From contig CM055892.1 of the NCBI GenBank assembly GCA_029582165.1, forward strand, positions 9,951,254-10,015,253: a stretch of DNA of 64,000 nucleotides, in the 5' to 3' direction. This document shows, in pieces, positions 1 to 12,768 of the stretch; the first letter of the stretch is position 1, and each line of letters opens with the position of its first letter. The notes under the pieces were generated by a model. The model saw only the letters and a program-made list of their open reading frames with translations. It searched no databases and was not told the DNA's origin. This stretch comes from Portulaca oleracea. Taxonomy: Eukaryota > Streptophyta > Magnoliopsida > Caryophyllales > Portulacaceae. The position numbers and the translations under genes were made by a program.

Positions 1-1242
1 TGCTTTCCTCAATGGTAATCTTGAGGAGGAGATTTATATGGAACAACTTGTTGGCTTTGGGTCAAAAGGTAATGAGGACAAGGTTTGTCGCCTCAAAAGA
101 TCCATATACGGTCTCAAACAGTCTTCCAAATCATGGTACATCATATTCCATGAAGCCATTACTTCTTTTGGCTTATGTATGGTTTCTGAAGATCACTGTG
201 TGTATGTTAAGAGAACAACACTAGGGATTATGTTCCTTACGTTGTATGTTGATGACATACTACTGGCTGGAAACAACTTGGAGATGATCAATAATGTCAA
301 GGAATCCTGTCCTCCCTCTTTGAGATGAAGGACATGGGTGAGGACAGGTATGTCCTAGGTGTTGAGGTCATTAGGGATCGCTCTAAGAAACTTCTTGGTT
401 TATGCCAAAGGGCATATATTGAGAAGGTTCTAGAACGATTTCAAATGAATCAATCCAAACCCGTTGATACTCCAGTTGAAAAGGGTTTAACCTTAAGTCT
501 TGAACAATGCCTTAAGACATATTCTGAAAAGAAAAGAATGAGTAAGGTCCCTTATGCTAGTGCCATAGGAAGCCTAATGTATGTTATGTTGTGTACACGG
601 CCTAACATTTTCTTCGCAGTTGGATTGGTAAGTCTTTACCAAAACAACCCGAGACCTGATCATTGGAAAGTCGTCAAAAGAATATTGCGCTATCTTCGGG
701 GAACTACGGACTTGGTATTATGTTACCAAGGTGAAGACCTAAAGCCGAGGGGATGGGGTGGTGATCTTGATGAGTCGAGGTCAACCTCAGGCTATGTTTT
801 CACTCTTGGTGGGGGAGTGATATCTTGGTGCAGTAAGAAGCAAGATTGCATATCATTATCGACCATGGAAGCCGAGTATGTTGCTTGTTGCTTCCCTGCT
901 CAGGAGGCAGTTTGGCTTAGGAGCTTTCTCCAAGATCTCAATCTCACCTCGAGAATTGATGATCCAGTGGAGATGTGGTGCAACAATACTGCTGCTATTC
1001 AATATGCTAAGGATCCTAAGTTTCATAGGAAAGCTAAGCATATCAAGAGGCGCTATCACTTTGTGAGGGACGCAATAAAACAAAAGGAAGTTGTTGTATG
1101 ATACCTATCTACTAATAAGATGATAGTTGATCCTCTAACTAAGCCTACCCCTAGAGATGTGTTCAAAGCTCACACGATGAGTTTAGGTAAAAGAGAGTTT
1201 AATTGTATGGACATATTATTCACAGTCATCATTTCAGTGTGA
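1..1242 (+). pseudogene. copia RT C-terminus and RNase H, broken
   Basis: This encodes the end of a copia polyprotein: the reverse transcriptase that copies the element RNA and the RNase H that removes the template. Visible marks are the YGLKQ motif near 105, the catalytic YVDD at 244-255, and RNase H residues around ESRSTSGYVF and STMEAEYVA (770-890). The terminal helix region with HIKRRYHFVRD (1035-1065) and a tail resembling DPLTKP (about 1130) are also present. The frame shifts near 315-328 and an in-frame TGA at 1099-1101 precedes the last 47 codons, so the copy is dead. The N-terminal half is off the window. Confidence 0.85.
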
Positions 1243-2028
1243 TAAAGATTGATGTTTCTCTCTTACCCAAATGTTTATTGTGTTGTTGTTGTTGTTTTTT
1301 TTTTTTTTTTTTAATGGTTGCTCAATAGGCACATGTGTTTGTCACTAGGCTTATGATAATCTAGTCACACTGATTATCAACCCTAACACTTAAGTAGTGG
1401 TTAGGATGAGACTTAACAAATCTTTGCACTAAAGATGTAGTATTGGTAATATTTATACTTAGGTAGTATAAATAATTAATTTAAATTGTCGCCTTAGTAA
1501 GTCTAAGATGAGATTTTCGAAAATCGAATATAAAACAACCTTATATTGAAGCCTTAAGCCGAATCAAGAATGACTAAGTTGTGCTGAGTACATTGCTTAG
1601 GTGACACAAGTTAGTTTTTGAGGTAAAACCAGACTTGTATGGTATAAAGAAAAGTGACGAATTTACCTTAGTGGGAGTTATACCATGACACACATTTCAT
1701 AGTGTGTGCTAAAAGTCGATCTAGTGGCGTGACAATTGTTTCCCTACCTTGTCATTGTGTGATCCTAGTAGATTTCGTTGTCTACACTTTGCAATTCCCT
1801 TTGACTTAATACTATGGCATGGAGTCTATGTGAGATGGTTGCTACTTTAGTGCGTACTCCAAGAACTATGAAATTATACAGTTTAGCGGAACACACTAGG
1901 AAAGCGATCTCACTAAAATGAAATGTCATGAGTAGTTAAGAAAAACTATTCCACATTCACCATATCAGCCCGGGCGATTATATTATGGAAATATAGTCAA
2001 TGATATATTGTTTGGCATAAAGGGACAG
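1243..2028 (+). other. copia 3' non-coding segment (left half)
   Basis: No open frame of note is present. A T-tract lies at 1296-1312. The segment lies between the copia stop codon and its 3' LTR and is interrupted at 2028 by the Tat LTR. It continues at 22106. Confidence 0.6.
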
Positions 2029-2084
2029 TGTAGACACTGAAAAATTGAGCTCAATTTCAGACAAATTTTGCGATTTCATATTCG

Positions 2085-2400
2085 GGCCCAGATAAAATTC
2101 TCGCAGATTTAGCATTTTTGGCCCAGTCAGATTAAAATTCTCGCGGATTTTGCATTTCTGGCCCAGTCAGATTAAAATTCTCAAGGATTTTGCATTTTTG
2201 GGCCCAGATAAATTTCTCGCGGATTTTGCATTTGTGGCCCAGTCAGATTAAAATTCTCGCGGATTTTGCATTTTTGGCCTAGTTAGATGAAATTCTTGCG
2301 GATTTTGCATTTTTGGCCCAGATAAAATTCTTACGGATTTTGCATTTTTGGCTTAGTCAGATGAAATTCTTGCGGATTTCTCACATTGGCCCATGCCAGT
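2085..2400 (+). repeat. LTR minisatellite, about 38-bp unit with CTCGCGGATTT core
   Basis: Eight head-to-tail units have the core at 2100, 2140, 2180, 2216, 2256, 2295, 2330 and 2369. Each core is followed by TTGCATTTTTGGCCCAG-like sequence and preceded by AAATT. The 3' LTR has seven comparable units (20363-20603). Confidence 0.9.
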
Positions 2401-2678
2401 TCATGCTTCAGCCCAGTACAAAAATCCAGCCCAGAAGCAAAGTCTTGCGGATTGCAGCAGAAGAATCTCGCGGATTTTATCCTCCGGCCCATAGGAAATT
2501 CTCGTGGATTCCGGTTTGAATTCAGATGAATTGGGCGGGATTTGTTTTTCTCAGTCAACTGGCAGTTAACTTAGTCAAGAAAACTGTCTTTCCCACGACT
2601 CGCTCTATCTGAGTGTCTCGCGGATTTGCTGGGGTGAGGGAGGAGGCAGATGTTGCAGGTAACTCCCAGACATATTGT

Positions 2679-2686
2679 CTATAAAT
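2679..2686 (+). promoter_or_regulatory. TATA-like box in Tat 5' LTR
   Basis: CTATAAAT in mid-LTR is conserved at 20907 in the 3' LTR. It is the best candidate for the core promoter that would start the genomic RNA. Confidence 0.55.
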
Positions 2687-3876
2687 GGAAAGTCCTAGCG
2701 GATTTTTCAGGGGTTAGAGGGTCTGGTATAGGTGCATTTCTAAGCATAATCAACAGTGAGAAAAACAAGAAAATACTCGTTCTGCTTTAAATCTGATCCT
2801 CGCGGATTTGTTAAAGGGAGGAAAATCATTGTTGGCGACTGAATGCAGTGTTGACAACTGCGGTGAAAGGGTCGGATTGAGCATAAACTCTCGCGGATTC
2901 TGGGGAAGGGGCGGGACGACCGTTTGAGACTTAATTTCTGCCTAAGTTTCTCGCGGATCTTCGAGGGTCAGTAATTGTTTTTTCTTTTTTTTTCTTCTGT
3001 TTTTCTCGGTTTTCACCAATTTGTAACAATGTAGTTTAATACCCCGCCCGCTGTAATATTTTTTTAATTTTTGTTTCATTTCCGGACAAATGTTTGCATT
3101 TTTGCTGTTTTTATTGTTCGCATGTTCCATTTTTTAAAGTAATGTGACAACTTTTGCGTTTTGGTTTCTTTCTAAGAAAAACCCGATCTAGTAAAGGCCG
3201 CCACGGTGGGCGATGCAAGGGCATTCCCCTACACCGGCATCTTTACCCCCAATCCCGACTTTGGTTCGTAGATTGTGGAGTTTATTTTGATTTATTTTGT
3301 TAGTTTTTTTAAAACTAACGGGCGACTCCGTGTTTTCCACTCCGGGCATGCTTTTTGGTCTAGTAATCTTTTCATTCCGAAGTTTTTTTGAAAGTATTGT
3401 TACGCCTTTTGCTTGAAGTTGGGACGAAAGTCATTCGATTTTGGGAATTTTGGGTCCTCGCGGATCCACCGTCTCACGGCCCTGGATCTTCGTGGATTTA
3501 GCAGCCCGTGGGGTCGGTGGATTTTCGTGGATCCCATGATTCACAGCCTCAGGATGACCTTTGTTGCAACTCCATGCTATTCATTGCAATTTTGGGCCAT
3601 GTCCAATTCTATTCCTAAGACTGGGATCCGCGAGGATCCAAGTCTCAGAAAATTAGAATTGGGCTTGACCCGGATTTGTGAAGCGTTGATAATATTCTAA
3701 AAAGTCATCGGAAAGAAAATTTAATTAAACAAATTTAAAACAACCCGGAGTGGAGGTAAAAAAAATTATATTCGTGCAAGAATAATCATACGTGCACCCT
3801 AGGAAAATATGAGCAACCCTATCGTCGATGCGGCACTGTGTGGGGGACAGTACCCTCCGGGCCGCGGGCCCTACAG

Positions 3877-3894
3877 TGGCGACTCCACTGGGGA
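3877..3894 (+). other. Primer binding site, tRNA-Arg type
   Basis: TGGCGACTCCACTGGGGA starts two bases after the 5' LTR. It is complementary to the 3' end of a plant tRNA-Arg as I recall it, with one mismatch (A for G in the middle). A tRNA-Arg primer is usual for Tat/Ogre-type elements. Confidence 0.8.
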
Positions 3895-5164
3895 ATTATT
3901 TAGAAAGTGGGTAAGACTTGAAAAGTCGGGTTTTTTTTTTTAAAAAAAAGTTGTCACTTTTTTTAGGCATATTCGCATTTTTTTCGGGCCTTCCCCTTTG
4001 TTGGGCACACAAGGCACCGCTTAGGTCAATCACCCTTATTTTTACCATTTGAGGAAAATAAAAACCATTCAACTTGGTGGGTCCATTTAGATCTTCACCA
4101 AGCCGGTGGTTGTTTTCCCACTCGTGCACCACTCCTTAGTCCTCACGAAGAAGGGAGCAACCCGAATGAGTTAATCTTGCCATGCACCCCATGGAAGATG
4201 AAGCGTTTGGGACACGAGCTAGAGGTTAACCCTCAAACATAGATCCTTGGATAGGGTGGAATTCATTTGTGTGCTATATGCTTTCGACCCTCGAGCTTGA
4301 GACCATGCCATAACGCTTAAAATAAAAAAGAGTAATAAAAGTATTCATGTTTTGCATAGCGGGCCAAGATAATTAATTTGGTCTATACAAGTTTTTGGCC
4401 TCGGGGATTCTCACGGATCCCATGTTAGGCTAGGCCTTGCATAGCCCAAATTAATGGTCTTGTCCTCCCTTTTTAGCTATCAAATCTTGGTTTAGGCTCA
4501 ATAGTGGGTTTGAGCCCAAGAAATCCGCGAGGATTCTTGGTGAGCTCGGCCTCTATGGGGTCTAAACTAAAGTTTTTTTTTAGGATCATGTGCATTTGCA
4601 TGAAGTCGTCCTATCTAGTCTAAGCAGGCCATTTGGGCCGCACAAGTCTATTCGGACTTTGCAGATTCTCGCGGATTTGTGAGTGAGCCTGGCCTTGTGT
4701 GGTTTAAATGGGCTCCTTGTTGTGTGTAGTTAGCTAAAAATGATATATTTAGCCCTTACGAGAGGCTTGAGCCTGAAAGTTTGATGTTGGGCTTAGCCCG
4801 GTAAGGTCTAAATATGTCTTTCTAGCTCGAGTCTACATTTGCATAGGAGTCTTATTCGGGTTCTGCATATGACTTAGAGCTTTGGTTCGGTTATTCGGGA
4901 TTCAAATAAAATTCTTCATCCATTGCATGCATAAAGTCTTAGGGATCGACGTTGAGCTGAGTCTTCAAATCCCTTCATCTTTCAGGACAGAATAGGTTGG
5001 TTTTGGGTATATCAAAGGGACGAGACCGGCCGGTTGGAGACTTTTGACATCCACTACGACAGCAACGAAGATCGTGCATCATCCGAGGTAACCGATAAAG
5101 AAGCGACCGACGAGGAAGCATCTGAAGAAGGTGTTGAGTCTTTGGTATTGACCCATCTGAGACA
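3895..5164 (+). other. Tat 5' leader, non-coding
   Basis: This 1.27-kb leader lies between the primer site and gag. It carries motif copies at about 4407 (CTCACGG variant), 4530 (inverted) and 4669. No convincing reading frame is seen except a short acidic frame from 5034 that runs into the gag region in another phase. Confidence 0.6.
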
Positions 5165-6900
5165 ATGTCGGATCCCAATGGTGATCATCCTGAAGGCCAT
5201 CCTCATAGTGATCTAGAGGAGGAGCCGGTGCCTCCTCCACCACATCCTCCACATACTGAAATGGAGCAGCTTACCAACGTAATTCTGAACATGCAAGTCA
5301 CTATTAATGCTCAACTAGAGGCACAAATCAGAGAATTGATGCTGTCATTCACGCTATGGAAGAGGCAAAGAATTCGAATCTGAAGAATCCCCCTACGGGT
5401 GAAGTGGAGCAATCAGGAAAGGAGAAGGACGGGTCGGTCCACGGGGTTTCGAACTCGAGACTTGATCGAATTGAACAAATGCTGAAGGAATCTACACTCT
5501 TCAACAATCAGTTTATGGACGACATAGGTTTCACGCATGTTCCAAGAGGTAGACTTCCCCCTAAGTTCAACATGCCTGATGTCAAATTTCATGGTACTGA
5601 GAGTCCACATCAACATATGCGGAATTTCATGGGGGCTATGACACTTAAGGGAGTAGAAGAGGATATTTATCATATTATCTTTCCTTAGACTTTAGGCCCG
5701 GATATTATGAAGTGGTATAATACACTTAGTCCTACCAAGTCCTCACAATGGAACTCGCTTTGCAAGGAGTTCCTACACCAATACTCCTACAATGTTGACA
5801 TGCCTGTCACCTTAAGGGACATGGAGCTAATGAAGCAAGGAGAAAAAGAGTCTTTCTCCGACTACTTTGCCCGATGGAGAGTAAAAGCAGCTCAAATGGT
5901 AGACCGACTGTCTGAGGAACACCAAGTCGACATGCTTGTTCGGGGTCTACAACCCTCGTACAACTCTCATTTATGGTTCCAACATCTCAAAGACTTTGTC
6001 TCGTTAAGGTTAGCTGGAACAAAGATTGAAAGTGAGTTCGCTAAGGGAGTCACAATTGGGGGCTGGAAAAATACTTACACCAACAAGAAGCCAGCTGGCC
6101 CATCCACTTCAGCTAACAAAGGGAACGAGGTGAATGCTCTACAACGGTACACCGAGTATACCCCGATAGACACTACATATGCTCAAGAACTAGAGCGTTT
6201 ATTAAGTAAGGGAATGATTACTCTTCCCGACTTAAAACCTGAGCCAAAAGAAAAGCCACGGAGTTGGGATGCAAGTAAGTTTTGTAAGTACCACAGGGCT
6301 CGGGGACATGATACCGAACAATGCTTCACTTTGAAGAATAGAATGGAGGAGATGTTTAGGTTAAAGCAGCTACCTTTACCAAAGGCAGCACAGAATCCTA
6401 GCAACACGGGCAACCCACTAGGTTCTTTACACATACATGCCATTTTCGAAGAATGTGAATGGGATCCTTCCGATTTCATTACTGATAAAAAGAAGCCCAA
6501 TTACATCATACGTTGCTTCTTTGATGACTATGGGGTGAACGGTTTATGGGCTAGCGATGAAGAAGATGTCTATGGTGAACCTCACACCAATAATGTCAGT
6601 AACAACTTCTGGAATTCTGACAGTGATGATGACTTTTGGGGAGTAGCAAAATCTAGTCAAACTAAAACCCCGGGCGTTAGCTTTCTTACCCGGTATAGAC
6701 GCCATAACTATCCAGGAGGTCCTTCCCAAGTCCAACCCCAAGACAAATGGAAGGAGAATGTCGGGGAGACAGCGATCCCTACTCCCGAAGAAGACCTTAT
6801 GCTGAAACAGTTGAAGAGATTGAAGATGGACGTCACTGTTTGGAAATTACTCGCCGCCTCACAAAAGCATAGCCAGGCTTTAATCGAGGCTTTAAGTAAG
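5165..6900 (+). pseudogene. Tat gag, broken
   Basis: This is the structural gag protein that packages element RNA. The first ATG (5165) gives a proline-rich acidic N-terminus, and a frame change follows near 5360. The capsid-like gag region (5540-6050) includes a tryptophan-containing helix and PSYNSHLWF. A single unusual zinc knuckle reads CKYHRARGHDTEQC (6280-6322), the C-x2-H-x4-GH-x4-C pattern seen in Tat-type gags. A TAG at 5686-5688 and the early frame change break the protein. The start is uncertain; 5165 was chosen because it is the first ATG in a frame with gag-like composition. Confidence 0.75.
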
Positions 6901-7614
6901 ATTGAAGTGTCACCTGAAACCACACCCGAGGAAGTAGTGTCTTTTGTCACATCCGGCAAGAGTACTATAACCTTCAGTGATGAGGATTTGCCTAAAGAAG
7001 GTCTTGCACACAACAAGGCCTTATACTTAACTGTGGGTTGTTCCAATAAGGTGATACCTTTAGTATTAGTTGACAATGGATCCGCCGTGAATATTTGTCC
7101 ATGGAGGACAGCTCAAAAGCTGGGTATTCAATCCCATCAGCTTACTCAACAAGCCATCCAGCTTAGAGCTTATGATAATACTCCTAGACGAGTTTTGGGT
7201 TAAATCCTCTTGCCCGTCACTACAGATACGATTTCTAGCAACATTGAGTTTCTAGTACTGGATATTCCAGCTTCCTTTAACCTGCTACTAGGGCGTCCTT
7301 GGTTGCACGAACAACGAGCGGTGTCATCTACCTTACACCAGAAAGTAAAGATGATGGTCAAGGGGCAAGTGATAACCATCAAAGGAGAGGAATTATCTGC
7401 TGTAATTACTTCTAAAAAGCCAATGTTAGAAGTGGAACATAACTCAAAGGATGAGGAATTCCATCACTGCGACATTGTCGCTACTTTAGAGAAGGACGAA
7501 GCACCATTGGATTTTGATCCTTATTCCAACCGGAAAGTTAATGCTATCCTCAAGAAGCATGGTTATTTTCCCGGTTTACCTTTACTCAAAAGGGCAACCA
7601 CCATTTTGTACTAG
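6901..7614 (+). pseudogene. Tat aspartic protease region, broken
   Basis: This protease would cleave the polyprotein. The active site reads LVLVDNGSAVN (7060-7092), with D-N-G-S in place of the more common D-T/S-G. The second conserved block, LLLGRPWLH (7282-7308), follows. An in-frame TAA at 7201-7203 separates the two blocks and a TAG ends the frame at 7612. It is contiguous with gag, and together they form the usual gag-pro unit. Confidence 0.8.
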
Positions 7615-9458
7615 GGTATACCCCAACTGAGGAGGAGCAACGGTTAGCAAATAGGGTTGTGAGGGTTAAGAAGAATGAGCCAATACCGCTTTATAGTGTA
7701 AAGCCGTATCCACTCACGCTCAATGGACAGTTTATGAAAGAAGGAGATTGTTTTCCGTACTTCGGCTTTCCGGAGCCATATTACTTAAAAATCAAGGGGA
7801 TTTTGGTTCCATGTCTGGAGATTTTCAACGACTGTATGCTACTCGAGGAGGAACCATTCACGCCAGCGCGGGAGAAAAGGTCCCCACTAGATTGGACTCA
7901 TCTAACCGGGAGTAATATCTTTGGGATTTTGTTTGGGCAAGAGGCACAGAAAGAAGAGAAACCTGTGGAGGCACTTTCTTTAGCCCTATCAAGCATGGAT
8001 TTTGATCCTTCTAAGCTCATCGCAACACGGGGCCAAGAGAGCAAGCAAGTCACTTGGATAGCGGTTGACGGTGACAAGGAGTTCACTATAGCTTTAGGAG
8101 AGTCTATTTATGGGTCTAGGTCTAGTTTTCATTCCGTTTCTGTTCCATTTTCCGAGTCTGTTCTAGGGTTGGGCTTTAAGCCCACTAAGTTTATTGCATC
8201 TACTTCAGGAGAGTCTGTTGAGTCATCTGTTGATGTTCTTGTTTCTCAATTCAATGAAATGAACTCTTTTGCTTACGACTCTTCTCATTCCCCATCCCTG
8301 AACTGCTTTGCCTCAAATGAAAATAATAATGATGTTGTAAACGAATCTGAAATCCCTAAAGACCTTTTAAAAGCAGTAGAGGACCATGAAAATCGGATCT
8401 CGGTAATTGAGGAGACTATAATTGTGAATTTAGGTACCCCAGAAGAACCTAAGCTAACCAAAATCGGGAAATCTTTAACTCTCGAGGAGCAGACGCAATT
8501 TACTTCACTCCTACGAGAATTCGTAGATGTCTTTGCCTGGTCATACCAAGATATGTCTGGTATAGACAGGGAAATAGCTGAGCATAGAATACCACTTTAC
8601 CCTGACGCTAAACCAATAAAGCAGAAGCTTCGTCGTATGAATCCAGAATGGACGTTGAAGATCAAGGAAGAGGTTGAAAAGCAGTTAAGTGCAGGATTCA
8701 TTAGGGTGTCAGAATATCCACAATGGATAGCAAATGTTGTCCCAGTTCCGAAGAAGGACGGGAGAGTTCGGATGTGTGTAGATTTTAGAGATCTAAACAA
8801 GGCGAGTCCGAAGGATGACTTCCCTTTACCCCATATTGATGTTCTAGTAGACAATACTTGTGGTCATGCCCTTCTTTCATTCATGGATGGGTACTCAGGT
8901 TACAACCAGGTTAAGATGGCCGAGAAGGATATAGAGAAGACAACCTTCATCAGTCATTGGGGTACGTTCTGTTACGTAGTAATGCCATTTGGGTTGAAGA
9001 ATGCCGGGGCGACCTATCAAAGGACGGCCACTACATTGTTACATGATATGATGCATAGAGAAGCAGAAGTCTATGTGGACGATATGATCATTAAATCTGT
9101 GGATCGTGACACACATATAGATAGCCTTAGAAAATTTTTCCTTAGGCTTCGTAAGTGCGGAATGAGGTTAAATCCCCAGAAATGTGCCTTTGGAGTAACT
9201 TCAGGTAAACTATTAGGTTTTTTAGTAAGTTTTAGAGGTATTGAGGTTGATCCCGCAAAAATCAAGGCGATACAGGAAATGCCACCGCCTAGGACGGAAA
9301 AGGAGATAAGAGGTTTCCTAGGACGATTATAATATATCAGTCGGTTCATATCTAAACTCACCATGATATGCGACCCTATATTTAAGAAGTTAAAGAAAGG
9401 AGTCAAACCAGAATGGGATGAAAAATGCTAAGCTTCCTTTGACAAGATCAAGGAGTAC
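7615..9458 (+). pseudogene. Tat linker and reverse transcriptase, broken
   Basis: A long linker from 7659 contains GLGFKPT (about 8170), a motif usual between protease and RT in this lineage. RT proper starts near 8440. Visible RT marks are VPKKDGRVRMCVDFRDLN (8746-8799), MPFGLKNAGATYQR (8981-9022) and the catalytic YVDD at 9072-9083. A TAA at 9331 and a further stop at about 9430 interrupt the frame between RT and RNase H. The palm residues are intact, so the breaks rather than active-site loss make it non-functional. Confidence 0.88.
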
Positions 9459-9838
9459 TTGGCTAATCCGCCTGTTTTAACTCCACCCATGCCTGGTGAA
9501 CCATTGCTTTTATATTTAACCATCACGGAGACAGCAATGGGGGCTATGTTAGCCCAAAGATATGAAGGAGAAGAACGAGCCATATATTATCTAATTAAGA
9601 AATTCTTGGAATACGAGACCCGGTACTCCAACATAGAGAGGTTGTCCCTTGCTCTTGTTTGGGCAACGAGGAAATTACGTCACTACATGCTTGCTCATAC
9701 AGTGCATGTGACCGCTTTTATGAACCCTCTCAAATACCTGATGGAGCAGCCATTGGTCAATAGTAGAGTAGCTCGGTGGATGGTTATGTGTCAGAGTTTG
9801 ATTTACAATTTGTTCCACAAAAAGCCATAAAATGAAGA
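9459..9838 (+). pseudogene. Tat RNase H (RT-linked)
   Basis: This is the conventional gypsy RNase H, which follows RT in the polyprotein. The region from PPVLTPPMPGEPL through AMGAMLAQR, YYLIKKF and YSNIERLSLALVWA to a HYML motif is clear. Near 9795 the frame shifts, and a TGA follows just before the next domain. Confidence 0.8.
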
Positions 9839-10320
9839 GTGGTCGCAGATTTTCTGGCCGATTTACCCATAGAGGAGGCCCACGAAGAAGAACTTAAATT
9901 TCCTGATGAAGAAGTATTTCAAACCCAAGAAGATATTTGGCATATGTATTTTGTTGGGGCATCCAATCAAAGTGGGTATGGAGTAGGAATCATTTTGATT
10001 TCCCCTGAAGGAGCACAAACTCCGATTTCAGTAAAATTGGATTTTGAAGCAACAAACAACGCAACTGAATATGAAGCATGCATTATTGGTATGCAAGCCG
10101 CGGTGGAGATGGGCATAAAGTGCATAAGAATATTTGGCGATTCAAGTCTCTTAATAAATTAAGTTTCTAACAAATGGAAAGTGAAGAATGAAGCTTTGGC
10201 ACCTTACCAAACTTATGTAAGAGACTTAGCGGAGCATTTCGGTCAGATAGTTTTCACTTATTTACCTCGGGAACATAATGAACTGGCTGATGCTTTGGCT
10301 AAGCTGTCATCCATGCTTAA
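9839..10320 (+). pseudogene. Second, archaeal-type RNase H (aRNH) of Tat lineage
   Basis: An additional RNase H domain lies between RT-RNase H and integrase, which is diagnostic for Tat-lineage elements. Marks are YFVGASNQSGYGVG (9947-9988), TNNATEYEA (10052-10078), GDSSLLIN (10137-10160) and PREHNELADALAKLS (10266-10310). The first motif normally has D where this copy has V (codon 9953-9955), so a catalytic acidic residue is lost. A TAA at 10160-10162 also breaks the frame. Confidence 0.85.
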
Positions 10321-11664
10321 TATCCCGAGAGGAGCTGTGTCTATGTCTATATGTATAAAGCGAAGGGATCAACCAGCTTATGTTTACTCTTTAGAGGTTT
10401 GTGAGGTAGATCCAACTTGGTGGTATTATGACATACACCAATACATCACTAAAGGAGCTTACACTGAAAATATCAGGACGAGATCGCAAAGAGCAATTAG
10501 ACTCTTGGCTTCACAGTATTGTTTGATTCAGGATCAGTTATACAAGAAAACTGACATGGGCATTAATTTGCTTTGTCTAGATCGAGATGAAGCTAAGAAC
10601 ATGATGGGAGAAGTTCACGGAGGAGAATGTGGTCCACATATGAACGGACGGACATTGTCCAAAAAGATACAAAGAATGGGGTATTACTAGTTAACTATGG
10701 AGGCCAATTGTCATGATTATGTGAAAAAGTGCTACAAGTGTCAAATCTATGCGAACTTGCAACACCAACCTCCTTCATTTCTAACTACTTTGACCTCGCC
10801 TTCGCCAATTTCAGTGTGGGGCATCGATATCATAGGGAAGATCACTCCTAAAGGAACAGGGGGACATGAGTATGTACTTGTAGCCATTGACTACTTCAGA
10901 AAATGGGCAGAGGCAGCATCTTATGGAAAATTAACTTCTAAGCACGTCGCTAAATTCATACTTAGAAACATAATATGCCGTTACGGAGTACCTCATGAGT
11001 TATAAGTGACAATGGAGTTCACTTTAAGAAGGAAACAACGGAGTTGTTAGCTAAGTATAAGATCCAGCATCATAGATCTTCGGTATATCGACCTCAAACC
11101 AACGGGGAAGTTGAGGCAGCTAACAAGAATGTCACTAGGATAATAGAAAAAATGGCCACAACATATAAAGATTGGCCCGGTAAGTTACCGTTTGCGTTGT
11201 GGGGTTACTGGACTTCTATTCGTACATCCACCGGAGCAACACCTTACTCTTTGGTATACGGAATAGAAGCGGTTCTACCGGTTGAAGTGGCGATACCTTC
11301 CCTACGAATTATAGTAGAAAGCCAGATTCCGGAGGCAGATTGGGCTAAGGCTAGATATGAGGAGTTGGTTAATATTGATGAGAGGAGACTCAGATCCATG
11401 CATAACGTCCAGATATACCAAAACCGCATATCTAGGGCGTTCAATAGAAAGGTTAAGCCAAAAGACCTCGGAGAAGGTGATTTAGTGATGAAAGAAATAA
11501 GGGCACCTATCCAAGACCCGAGAGGAAAGTTTAGGCCCAATTGGATGGGTCCATACATTATAAAGACAATCCTTCCCGGAGGAGCTGTGAAGTTGATGGA
11601 TTTGGAAGGCGAAGAATGTGCTCAGCTAACTAATTTAGATCAACTGAAGAAGTTTTACGCTTAA
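10321..11664 (+). pseudogene. Tat integrase, broken
   Basis: Integrase would insert the cDNA. The N-terminal H-H-C-C zinc domain spans about 10610-10760 (HGGECGPHMNG, then CHDYVKKCYKCQ). The DDE core shows WGIDIIGK (first D, 10820s), DNG (about 11008) and the E in PQTNGEVEAANK (11092-11127). A C-terminal PNWMGPYIIK motif (11536-11565) ends the conserved region. A TAG at 10688 and a frameshift near 11005 interrupt it. The stop at 11662-11664 ends pol. Confidence 0.87.
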
Positions 11665-11707
11665 GGGTAAAAGTGGATATAGAAACTGGTGACCAAAACC
11701 AGCAACT

Positions 11708-11971
11708 ATGCTTAAATTATTAGCTACTAACTCATCGGGTTAGCAACTGAATCCTTTCTTGAACTACGGAGGCCTGATTCCATTCATAATGTGGATACGT
11801 AGGAAGCTTCTTTAAGTCCGGCCTAAACAGATAAATTTCATGCTTAAATTATTAGCTACTAACTCATCGGGTTAGCAACTGAATCCTTTCTTGAACTACA
11901 GAGGCCTGATTCCATTCATAATGTGGATACGTAGGAAGCTTCTTTAAGTCCGGCCCAAACAAATAAATTTC
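11708..11971 (+). repeat. 132-bp tandem duplication after integrase
   Basis: Two head-to-tail copies, 11708-11839 and 11840-11971, differ at only a few positions (for example TACGGAGG versus TACAGAGG). The close match suggests a fairly recent duplication in the 3' non-coding part. Confidence 0.93.
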
Positions 11972-12768
11972 CTGATAATTTATTTCGGTTGTCTGTTTTC
12001 GGCCCTTAAAGCAACATGGACTCCTCGCGGATCCCATGAAACTTAAAACCTTTGTAGGGCTCAAAATTTCAAAAATCTTATCTAAGCCTTGGCAGGTCCT
12101 CGCGGATTTTGGGTGCCTAGGTCCTGAATTATGCCCTTTCGCAGCCTAACTCAATTTTGGGCCTTTAAAGTACTATAGATCCTCGCGGATTTTGCAAAAT
12201 CTGGGTCAGAATTTGCGTAGATTGCCATCAGCCCAATTTCCCATACACTTCCGCACACCAAGGCTTCTGGACTCTCGCGGATTTTTTCTTCACCTTCGGT
12301 CCAAAATACATACAAACTCTGTTTCTGTTCGAAGTGGGGGCTGCTTAGTTTTTTTTTTTTTTACTGTGATTCTCGCGGATTTTCATTTGAATTTGCGGAA
12401 TTGGATTTTTTTTATGCAGAAATCCTCGCGGATTTTACAAAATTTTGTTCAGAAATAAGTTTTTTTTTCCTTCTCTGTGATTCTCATGGATTTTCATATA
12501 AATTTACGGAATTGGATTGTTTTTATGCAGAGATCCTCGTGGATTTTACATCTATTGTTGAAAATTCTGAAAGTTCATAAACGAAAAATTCTTATTTCAA
12601 TCAAATTTGAAGTCCAATAATCCAAAATCACAAAATTCAAATTAAAAAAAAAAAATAAAGCACACCAAGCATGCAAGCTTCCAACTTGCAACTAACCGTT
12701 CATCAGTATCAAAAAAAAAAAAACCAAAAGAAAACCCTAAAAGTTAAAGGCAAAGCAGCATCAGTTCT
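11972..12768 (+). other. Tat 3' non-coding segment with motif copies
   Basis: No gene is seen. It holds eight CTCGCGGAT-type copies at about 12024, 12099, 12181, 12274, 12371, 12424, 12482 and 12535. The last two are TG/CA variants. Short poly-A/T runs separate it from the antisense gene. Confidence 0.75.

Larger units (their letters stand above)
2029..3875 (+). repeat. Tat element 5' LTR
   Basis: This 1847-bp direct repeat matches 20325-22105. It holds about 20 copies of the CTCGCGGAT-type motif, eight of them in a 35-40-bp tandem array at 2100-2376. A TATA-like box is at 2679. A poly-purine/pyrimidine stretch lies near 2975. Differences from the 3' LTR include several CG to TG changes in the motif copies and some indels, so the insertion is not recent. 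Confidence 0.92.
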
